This document shows, piece after piece, positions 1 through 5,025 of a DNA stretch of 5,025 bases. Both the position numbers and the translations under genes were made by a program. The stretch's first letter is position 1. The number at the start of each line of letters is the position of its first letter. Origin of the DNA: an uncultured Roseiflexaceae bacterium (GTDB taxonomy: Bacteria; Chloroflexota; Chloroflexia; Chloroflexales; Roseiflexaceae); NCBI GenBank assembly GCA_903932805.1, contig CAIZHO010000431.1, positions 1 through 5,025 of the forward strand, written 5' to 3'. Under the pieces are notes generated by a model, which was given only the letters and a program-made list of their open reading frames with translations, ran no database searches and was not told the origin of the DNA.

Positions 1-1499
1 CGCAGCTCATCTATGACCTCAAGCAGGTCAGCCCCACTGCAGACATATCGGTCAAATTAGTCGCCGAAGCGGGCGTCGGCACCATCGCCGCCGGTGTTGC
101 CAAGGGTGGCGCCGAGGTGGTCCACATCTCGGGGCATTCGGGTGGTACCGGTGCCGCACCGTTATCGTCCATCAAGCACGCCGGCGTCAACTGGGAGCTC
201 GGCTTGGCCGAATCACAACAAACCCTCGTACTCAACGGCTTGCGTGGCCGCGTGCGGGTACGCATCGACGGCGGTATCAAGACGGGCCGCGATGTCGTCA
301 TGGCCGGGTTGCTTGGCGCCGACGAAGTTTCGTTTGGGACTGCTGCACTGGTCGCCGAAGGGTGCGTCATGGCCCGTACCTGTCACAGCAACAACTGCCC
401 GGTCGGTGTCGCCACCCAGCGCCCCGAATTGCGTGCCAAATTCACGGGCACACCCGACCAAGTCGTCCACTTCTTGCTCCATGTGGCCCAAGAAGTCCGC
501 GAATTGTTGGCAGAACTTGGTGCCCGCACCTTCGACGAGATTGTCGGTCGCAGCGACCTGCTGAGCCAAATCGAACGCCATCACGACGATGTCTCTTTAG
601 CTCGTCTGATTGAGTACGTCGCAGGACCCGCCGATGCCATCCGCGCCATGGGCGAGCCGAACACCACCGTCGCTACCAGCGCCATCAATCAGGCGATACT
701 CACCGACGCCCAACCAGCCCTGCGCGCGGGCACCCCTGTTACTCTGAGCTATGCCGTCACCAACACCGATCGCACCATAGCCGCCACGTTGTCTGGCGCT
801 ATCGCCAAGCAATACGGGAGCACCGGCCTGCCGCGTAACACCGTTACCCTGCAGCTCCGTGGGAGCGCCGGCCAGAGCCTTGGGGCGTTCATGGCAGCGG
901 GGATCGCCATCCAGCTCGATGGCGAGTCCAATGACTATGTCGGCAAGGGGATGTCGGGCGGATCCATCCGCATCCGCCCCAGCCGTGAGGCCCGCTACAC
1001 CTGGAGCGACAACGCCATCATCGGCAACACCTGCCTGTATGGCGCCACGGGCGGTGAACTCTACGCCGCCGGACGTGCCGGTGAACGCTTTGCCGTACGC
1101 AATTCGGGCGCCGTCGCCGTCATCGAAGGCACCGGCGATCACGCCTGCGAATACATGACCGGCGGTGTCGTTCTTATCCTCGGCGACACCGGGCGCAACG
1201 TTGCTGCCGGGATGACCGGTGGGTTGCTGTATGTGTATGACGCCGATGGGCACTTCTCGATGCGCTTCAACGGCGATATGGCCGAGGCAGAGCGCCTCCG
1301 CGACGAAGACGACAGTATTGTCCTCGCATTGCTCAAACGTCACGCCAAAGAGACCACCAGCCCCCGTGCCACCGAGGTGCTCAACAACTGGCCCGCCAAA
1401 CGCGGCCAATTCTGGTGTGTGCGCCCCCGTGCACTGGCCGAGCAGGTCTTGCCACGGGTGCAAGCAATCGTCAACGATCGCGTCATTGCAGGTATGTAA
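1..1499 (+). CDS. gltB: Glutamate synthase large subunit, C-terminal part (5' truncated by window edge)
   Basis: Glutamate synthase makes two glutamates from glutamine and 2-oxoglutarate in the cytoplasm. Only the last 498 residues are visible, about a third of a typical 1500-residue subunit; the first full codon is at base 3 and the stop is TAA at 1497-1499. Residues 1 to about 165 are the end of the FMN-binding synthase domain, with HSGGTGAAP at 45-53 and DGG at 89-91. The 3Fe-4S cluster motif C-x5-C-x4-C is intact at C121, C127 and C132 (codons at 363, 381 and 396). Residues of about 243-413 form the GXGXG beta-helix domain, with repeated Gly-rich turns such as GKGMSGG (314-320) and GMTGG (403-407). 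The segment around the cluster (GCVMAR, then NNCPVGVA) reads to me more like ferredoxin-dependent GOGAT than classical NADPH GltB. No gltD follows, as a terminator lies directly downstream. The family call is very secure; the electron donor is inference. Confidence 0.97.
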   Translation, partial: QLIYDLKQVSPTADISVKLVAEAGVGTIAAGVAKGGAEVVHISGHSGGTGAAPLSSIKHAGVNWELGLAESQQTLVLNGLRGRVRVRIDGGIKTGRDVVMAGLLGADEVSFGTAALVAEGCVMARTCHSNNCPVGVATQRPELRAKFTGTPDQVVHFLLHVAQEVRELLAELGARTFDEIVGRSDLLSQIERHHDDVSLARLIEYVAGPADAIRAMGEPNTTVATSAINQAILTDAQPALRAGTPVTLSYAVTNTDRTIAATLSGAIAKQYGSTGLPRNTVTLQLRGSAGQSLGAFMAAGIAIQLDGESNDYVGKGMSGGSIRIRPSREARYTWSDNAIIGNTCLYGATGGELYAAGRAGERFAVRNSGAVAVIEGTGDHACEYMTGGVVLILGDTGRNVAAGMTGGLLYVYDADGHFSMRFNGDMAEAERLRDEDDSIVLALLKRHAKETTSPRATEVLNNWPAKRGQFWCVRPRALAEQVLPRVQAIVNDRVIAGM

Positions 1500-1516
1500 C
1501 GCCCGTCCTTTTTCGC

Positions 1517-1550
1517 ACCGGGGTGATGCAGTGCATCGCCCCGGTTTTTT
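1517..1550 (+). terminator. Rho-independent terminator of gltB
   Basis: The arms ACCGGGGTGATGCA (1517-1530) and TGCATCGCCCCGGT (1532-1545) are complementary along their full length apart from one T-G wobble. The innermost bases must open to give a small loop around base 1531. A run of six T (1545-1550) follows at once. The hairpin starts 18 nt after the gltB stop codon. It separates gltB transcription from the exported-protein genes downstream. Confidence 0.92.
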
Positions 1551-1579
1551 ATGTATTGCGCTTCTCCATGCGCCAAACA

Positions 1580-1601
1580 TTGGTAATGATTTGGTAATGC
1601 T
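1580..1601 (+). repeat. Tandem 11-bp direct repeat, candidate operator
   Basis: TTGGTAATGAT (1580-1590) is followed directly by TTGGTAATGCT (1591-1601), matching at 10 of 11 positions. It sits 45-66 nt before the start codon of gene A, in the only intergenic stretch able to hold the promoter of the A-C-B unit. An 11-bp period is about one helical turn and is the classic layout of half-sites bound head-to-tail by OmpR/PhoB-family response regulators; that link is inference. A small inverted repeat, CCAA-ACA-TTGG (1573-1583), overlaps the first unit. I found no convincing -35/-10 pair: TTGGTA at 1591-1596 could be a -35, but the TACCTC 17 nt downstream is a poor -10. Confidence 0.45.
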
Positions 1602-1632
1602 GGCGTGTCAGACTACCTCTGGATTCGTTACA

Positions 1633-1638
1633 GAGGAG
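1633..1638 (+). promoter_or_regulatory. Ribosome binding site of gene A
   Basis: GAGGAG lies 7 nt before the ATG at 1646. It fixes the start of gene A and agrees with the signal peptide that begins there. Confidence 0.8.
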
Positions 1639-1645
1639 CACATCT

Positions 1646-2581
1646 ATGACACACCGCTTGTTGGTACTCCTGTTCATTTTGGCCACGCTCGCAATCACCT
1701 TGGTTCAACCGGTCACCGCAGCCGAGATAGACGGCGGTGATGATGGCGAAGACAACGACGACACTTCACTCATCTCCGAACCGCCGTCAACAGGCGTATC
1801 TGCAGGTGCGCTGGCAGCATTACGGAGCAATTCGTATGAACGTATCGGCGCCGCTCTCTTCTCTGCCAAGTCGCAAGCCGACATCAACGCGCTGGCACCG
1901 ACGTTCGATCGACTGCGTGAACGTCACTATGGGCCAGCATTCGTGGTCCGACCCAGTGCCGTCGACGATGTGATTGCCTATATCACCGGTGACAAATACC
2001 TCGCCGGCAAGATGAATATGCGCATGTATGGACAACTCAAGAAGGGTGACATCTTGCTCCGCCGCACGGGACGCAACGGCTGCAAACAATGGGATATCAT
2101 CCCGCTCTGCAAATATTGGGCGCTCGTCTATGAACACAGCGGGATCTATTATGGCGCTCGTAACGGCAAAATAAGTGTGTACGAATCATCCAACATTGGC
2201 GGCGTCCAATTCAAAGACATTGACACGTGGCGCGCCCGTGATTTGTATATCGGCATTCAGCGCAGTCGTGTGGCGGGCGCAACCATTTCGTCCAAACTCG
2301 AAGCATTTATCAGAAAATACGGCGCAAACGGAAAAACTCCCTACAACTACAACCTCGTCGACAAACAGACCGAACGTGCATTGTATTGTTCCCAATTGGT
2401 TTGGAAATTCTATCTCACGCTCGGCGTCAATGTCGACAGTGATCACCCGTTCTATGCAGACTGGTTGCGCATTGGCTACGGCAATACCCTCGCAGCGCTG
2501 ATTAGTCGCAATGCCGTTGCCCCCGATGAAATCGGCATGTCGTCAAACGTCTACCGCATGGCGACAGGATGGAATCAATAA
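1646..2581 (+). CDS. Secreted permuted NlpC/P60-like (YiiX/YaeF, C92-type) cysteine amidase/peptidase, 'gene A'
   Basis: This is a 311-residue exported protein. Residues 1 to about 25 form a signal peptide (MTHR, hydrophobic core, VTA-A cleavage site), followed by an acidic linker at 27-40 rich in Asp, Glu and Gly. Residues 55-115 look helical. The catalytic domain starts with KKGDILL (132-138), the entry motif of permuted papain-like enzymes. The candidate nucleophile is C248 in LYCSQLVW, with H164 in YEHSGIYYG and E180 in VYES. The order His, Glu, Cys is the permuted arrangement known for YiiX/YaeF-type proteins, as opposed to Cys first in standard NlpC/P60. C146 and C155 may form a disulfide outside the cytoplasm. 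The C-terminal part (260-296) is strongly shared with gene B. Family members are thought to cleave amide bonds in peptides, cell-wall or lipid amides; the substrate here is unknown. It is the first gene of a likely A-C-B operon. The family call rests on motifs read by eye. Confidence 0.8.
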   Translation: MTHRLLVLLFILATLAITLVQPVTAAEIDGGDDGEDNDDTSLISEPPSTGVSAGALAALRSNSYERIGAALFSAKSQADINALAPTFDRLRERHYGPAFVVRPSAVDDVIAYITGDKYLAGKMNMRMYGQLKKGDILLRRTGRNGCKQWDIIPLCKYWALVYEHSGIYYGARNGKISVYESSNIGGVQFKDIDTWRARDLYIGIQRSRVAGATISSKLEAFIRKYGANGKTPYNYNLVDKQTERALYCSQLVWKFYLTLGVNVDSDHPFYADWLRIGYGNTLAALISRNAVAPDEIGMSSNVYRMATGWNQ

Positions 2582-3684
2582 TGCGCACACTCATCCTCAT
2601 ACTTTGTAGCTCTGTATGCATTATCCTGTGTGGTTGCAACCCAGCCCCTGCCGCAGGAGCACTGCCTACACACCCCGTCTACATTATTGCGGGGCAACGT
2701 GCCACCCCGGGCTATGCACCTGCCGAAGTAAGCATGGTTGATCGGACCACGCTCAAACCCGTTGTTTCGCGCACACTCGCGCTTTCATTCATCCATGAAG
2801 CGCTCTACGACGGCACGCACCTCTGGTACGGCTATGCCGGCGACATCGATGTTGACATGCGCACTGTTGCGCAACTCAGCCCCGACCTCGCAACAGAGGC
2901 GGTCTATGAGGTCTGTACCGAACCCAACGGCATCCACGACGATGGCGATGCCATTATCGTCCTGTGCACCCAAAACGGCATCGTCGCACATGCGACCCGC
3001 ATCCGCAAAGCCGATGGAAAAATCATCGCTGACACGGACATCGTCACCAAATGGGGTGACATGATGTACATCGACAGTGTGTTGTTCAACGGTGAACTTA
3101 TCGTCTTTGGTGGCGGCAACTACGGCGACTTTACTGATCGGACCGCCCAAGAACTACAGGTACGAGATCCGCGTACGCTCGCACTCCGGCGCGTCATTCA
3201 GCTGCCTGAGACCGAGATCGGCATGGATAATTTCATCGTCGCTGCTGATTCTCTCTACATCCTCAACAATGCAAGCAAATATGCGATAGAAAACGGCTTT
3301 GCGCCTGTAGATCTGATGAAGTACACGGCTGGATCGATAGCAGTAGAAATCCTGCCGAATGTTGGCCGTTCACCGACAGATGGAGTCATCACCAATGGAT
3401 TTTTGTACACCGTACACAACATCGGGAACAACATAGACTACTCACCTGTGTCAATCTATCAGACGAATCTCACGACCATGGAACAACAGCACTGGGATTT
3501 TGACGGTGCGCTCTGGTCACACATCAATGACATTTCAGTGATTGATGGCCGCATCATCATCGCACTGCCTCGTGCGACCCAGCCCGATCGTGAAGGTCTC
3601 TACGAGTTCGATCCCAGCACCGGCGCGTTGCTCTTTCGCAGTGCGATACCCGGCGCATCGCTCATTATCGACACGCAGTCCTAA
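2581..3684 (+). CDS. Putative lipoprotein with beta-propeller-like repeats, 'gene C'
   Basis: This is a 367-residue protein of unknown function. The start at 2581 is preferred: its A is the last base of the TAA stop of gene A (TAATG), and translation from it gives MRT plus a hydrophobic core and the lipobox-like LCGC (16-19), making C19 the likely lipidated residue. The -2 Cys in the lipobox is unusual. The ATG at 2569 would only add MESI. The rest is a series of similar strand-turn-strand units at intervals of about 45-52 residues: near 31 (HPVYIIAG), 75 (LYDGTHLWYG), 120 (DDGDAIIVLC), 168 (LFNGELIVFGG), 220 (AADSLYILNN), 270 (TNGFLYTVHN) and 320 (IDGRIIIALP). This spacing fits a six- or seven-bladed propeller used for binding. 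No catalytic motif was recognised. Overlap with A and a 26-nt gap to B suggest co-transcription and perhaps translational coupling. An outer-surface scaffold or sensor for the A and B proteins is inference. Confidence 0.8.
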   Translation: MRTLILILCSSVCIILCGCNPAPAAGALPTHPVYIIAGQRATPGYAPAEVSMVDRTTLKPVVSRTLALSFIHEALYDGTHLWYGYAGDIDVDMRTVAQLSPDLATEAVYEVCTEPNGIHDDGDAIIVLCTQNGIVAHATRIRKADGKIIADTDIVTKWGDMMYIDSVLFNGELIVFGGGNYGDFTDRTAQELQVRDPRTLALRRVIQLPETEIGMDNFIVAADSLYILNNASKYAIENGFAPVDLMKYTAGSIAVEILPNVGRSPTDGVITNGFLYTVHNIGNNIDYSPVSIYQTNLTTMEQQHWDFDGALWSHINDISVIDGRIIIALPRATQPDREGLYEFDPSTGALLFRSAIPGASLIIDTQS

Positions 3685-3699
3685 CACAGCGCTACGCCT

Positions 3700-3705
3700 A
3701 GGAGG
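3700..3705 (+). promoter_or_regulatory. Perfect ribosome binding site of gene B
   Basis: AGGAGG is 5 nt before the ATG at 3711 and is the strongest Shine-Dalgarno sequence in the window. It fixes the start of gene B and suggests that B is translated independently of C, even though only 26 nt separate them. Confidence 0.85.
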
Positions 3706-3710
3706 CTCAG

Positions 3711-4604
3711 ATGAATCGGTTTTTCATACTCGTGGTACTCACGGTCATCGTCTGCGCAGGCGCCTATCCACGCACACAAGCAGCAGCGCACACCACGACC
3801 AGCGAACTCAGCGCACAGACACTCGTCGCGTTGCGCAGCAATGATTATGTGACTGTGGGCACGGCGCTCTTTTCGGCACAGAGTCAAGCCGACATCGATG
3901 CACTTGACGAACACTTTCAACGGCTGCTCGCACGCGAACTGTCGCATACAAGCACTACTATCGCATACCTTCCGCCGACGATCTCCCAACGTCTCACCGC
4001 AGGTATCACAGGCAGCACGACCTACAAAGCCAACATTTCTGCGCGCACAATGACCACCCTCACCCGTGGCGATATCATCCTTCGGCGCAGCCACCCACGT
4101 GGGTGCGCTATCCAACAATTCGTTCGTGGCTGTCGTGCTTGGGCAGCCGTCTATGATCACGCGGCACTCTATTATGGCCGTATCGACGGTGTCCCCATGG
4201 TCTACGAATCACACCCTCAGCGCGGCGTGCGCTTGGTGCCGCTGTCTAACTGGCAGCGTAGTCCTGCGTATGTCGGTATTTATCGCCTCAAGACATCGTT
4301 CGCCACACACGCCAACATGCTCTCACGCTTTGTCATCGCCTACGGCACCAACGGTCGCACACGCTTCAATGCCACGCAGACCGACAAGACGAGTGACACT
4401 CGTGTCTCGAGCGCACAACTCGTTTGGCTCTACTACCGCACCATTGGCGTCAACGTTGACAGCAACAACACCCTTTATGCGTACTGGCTTCGTACCGGCT
4501 ACAGCCCGCTCGTGGCGTCGTATATCGCCAACCACGCAGTCGCTCCCGACGAAATCGCACTCTCACCAGCACTGTCCCGTGTGGCACACGGCTGGCTCCC
4601 ATAA
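3711..4604 (+). CDS. Secreted YiiX/YaeF-like paralog with Ser in place of the catalytic Cys, 'gene B'
   Basis: This 297-residue exported protein is a clear paralog of gene A. The signal peptide covers 1 to about 25 (MNRFF start, QAA end); there is no lipobox. By eye, residues 37-72 match A 55-90 at 23 of 36 positions, 117-166 match A 131-180 at 22 of 50 without gaps, and 246-282 match A 260-296 at 22 of 37. GDIIL (120-124), H150 in YDHAALYYG and E166 in VYES are kept, as is the Cys pair C132/C141 with the same spacing. The nucleophile position is changed: A has LYCSQLVW, B has VSSAQLVW, so C248 of A corresponds to S234 of B (AGC at 4410-4412). B is therefore either a pseudoenzyme or a Ser-variant. 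Compared with A it lacks the acidic linker and is rich in Thr and Arg in its N-terminal half. The Cys-to-Ser call depends on the alignment, which QLVW anchors firmly. Confidence 0.8.
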   Translation: MNRFFILVVLTVIVCAGAYPRTQAAAHTTTSELSAQTLVALRSNDYVTVGTALFSAQSQADIDALDEHFQRLLARELSHTSTTIAYLPPTISQRLTAGITGSTTYKANISARTMTTLTRGDIILRRSHPRGCAIQQFVRGCRAWAAVYDHAALYYGRIDGVPMVYESHPQRGVRLVPLSNWQRSPAYVGIYRLKTSFATHANMLSRFVIAYGTNGRTRFNATQTDKTSDTRVSSAQLVWLYYRTIGVNVDSNNTLYAYWLRTGYSPLVASYIANHAVAPDEIALSPALSRVAHGWLP

Positions 4605-4629
4605 GCAGTGCAGGCACGGAGAATCTGGT

Positions 4630-4633
4630 AGGA
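4630..4633 (+). promoter_or_regulatory. Ribosome binding site of the prs-like gene
   Basis: AGGA lies 7 nt before the ATG at 4641, within GGTAGGATAGG. The 36-nt gap after gene B has no T-run terminator, so read-through from the A-C-B unit is possible. I see no convincing promoter in the gap. Confidence 0.6.
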
Positions 4634-4640
4634 TAGGCAC

Positions 4641-5025
4641 ATGATTACCGTCAACGACCAGCGAATCATCCCAACCGTCTTCCCCGATGGAACCCAGCAG
4701 GTGTGGCAGCTCGCACCCACACTCATGGCGGCGTCGACCTGGCATATCAGCTGGTCGTTTGCCGCCGAGGCCGAACTGATGACGCTGGTGCAGTTGTGTG
4801 ACCTCGGCGCAGGTCGGCCCATGCACCTCGCACTGACCTATTTGCCCTATGGACGCCAAGACAAAGCTATCGGCAACGAAGCAACCTTCGGCCTCCACAG
4901 TTTTATACGCGTCTTGCGACTGTGCGCGTTCGATAGCATCACCGTGATGGATCCGCATTCGCAGGTGGTGGTGGATGCCCTCCCCCATTGCCGGGCAATC
5001 TACCCCCACGCACATGTCACCGCAG
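4641..5025 (+). CDS. prs: Ribose-phosphate pyrophosphokinase (PRPP synthetase)-like, N-terminal part (3' truncated by window edge)
   Basis: PRPP synthetase transfers the pyrophosphate of ATP to ribose 5-phosphate, giving PRPP for nucleotide, NAD and His/Trp synthesis in the cytoplasm. The frame is open from 4641 to the window end, giving 128 residues; the family is usually about 300. Motifs in family order are FPDGT (14-18, as FSDGE in E. coli Prs), ELMTLVQLCD (45-54, as NLMELVVMVDAL), YLPYGRQDK (67-75, as YFGYARQDR, with the ATP-contacting Arg-Gln-Asp) and MDPHS (103-107, as VDLHAEQ, with the metal-binding His at 106). The N-terminus starts directly before the FPDG strand and lacks the roughly 30 residues that precede it in classical Prs, so this is a divergent short form. 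From general knowledge such forms occur beside nicotinamide phosphoribosyltransferase (nadV) genes in bacteria and phages; the partner is not visible here. The catalytic loop and the PRPP-binding loop lie beyond the window. Confidence 0.85.
   Translation, partial: MITVNDQRIIPTVFPDGTQQVWQLAPTLMAASTWHISWSFAAEAELMTLVQLCDLGAGRPMHLALTYLPYGRQDKAIGNEATFGLHSFIRVLRLCAFDSITVMDPHSQVVVDALPHCRAIYPHAHVTA

Noticed and set aside
597..1580. Long open frame on the minus strand (327 codons) opposite gltB
   Set aside because: It lies antisense to a secure gltB frame, its translation is rich in Gly/Ala/Asp/Val as expected from a codon-biased shadow, and it has no recognisable motif. It also crosses the terminator hairpin.
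2569..2580. Upstream ATG for gene C, adding MESI
   Set aside because: The start at 2581 gives a better signal peptide n-region and the TAATG stop-start overlap; the earlier ATG has only a weak ribosome binding site.
4092..4105. Perfect 14-bp palindrome CACCCACGTGGGTG within gene B
   Set aside because: One such palindrome in 5 kb is not far from chance expectation, and it lies inside a conserved coding region, so no regulatory role is claimed.
3681..4160. Minus-strand 159-codon frame opposite the start of gene B
   Set aside because: It is antisense to the well-supported N-terminal half of gene B, with no motif or ribosome binding site of note.
4577..4591. Hairpin CCGTGT-GGC-ACACGG at the end of gene B
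   Set aside because: It is a 6-bp stem inside the coding sequence with no T-run after it, so it is not a rho-independent terminator.
4629..4634. TAGGAT as a -10 box for the prs-like gene
   Set aside because: It overlaps the ribosome binding site and sits too close to the ATG, and no matching -35 is present.
4066..4644. Plus-strand 192-codon frame overlapping gene B
   Set aside because: Gene B is supported by paralogy with gene A, a signal peptide and a perfect ribosome binding site. This frame is Ser/Thr/Arg-rich without motifs and is a frame-shifted shadow.
4563..5015. Minus-strand open frame of 150 codons over the right end
   Set aside because: The plus-strand frame from 4641 shows clear PRPP synthetase motifs in the right order, so this is a shadow.

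Overview
This is a 5 kb bacterial chromosomal window with every gene on the + strand. It looks moderately GC-rich by eye. No tRNA, rRNA, CRISPR array, transposase or phage structural gene is visible. The glutamate synthase sequence and the gene style would fit a Chloroflexota-like or related bacterium, but this is a weak guess and the window does not settle the taxonomy.

Region 1 (1-1550): the C-terminal 498 residues of the large subunit of glutamate synthase (gltB), cut off at the left edge of the window. It carries the three-Cys 3Fe-4S motif and the GXGXG beta-helix domain. It ends in a strong rho-independent terminator (1517-1550), so it is transcriptionally separate from what follows.

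Region 2 (1551-4604): a short intergenic segment with a tandem 11-bp direct repeat (TTGGTAATGAT / TTGGTAATGCT, 1580-1601) leads into a tight three-gene unit encoding exported proteins. Gene A (1646-2581) encodes a secreted permuted NlpC/P60-like (YiiX/YaeF, C92-type) enzyme with visible Cys-His-Glu candidates. Gene C (2581-3684) shares one base with the stop of A and encodes a probable lipoprotein with about seven beta-propeller-like repeats. Gene B (3711-4604) follows after 26 nt and has a perfect AGGAGG ribosome binding site. B is a paralog of A in which the catalytic Cys position is Ser, while the His, the Glu and a conserved Cys pair are kept. The unit therefore has the layout 'predicted active enzyme - lipoprotein propeller - predicted inactive or Ser-variant paralog'. 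I do not recognise it as a described system, and it is the main point of interest here.

Region 3 (4605-5025): a 36-nt gap without a terminator, then the first 128 residues of a ribose-phosphate pyrophosphokinase (PRPP synthetase)-like protein that runs off the right edge. It is of a divergent, short-N-terminus type, which I associate from general knowledge with NAD salvage gene pairs. The partner gene, if there is one, lies outside the window.

How the genes relate: gltB and the prs-like gene are metabolic (nitrogen assimilation, PRPP supply). The A-C-B unit acts outside the cytoplasm and has no obvious metabolic tie to either flank.
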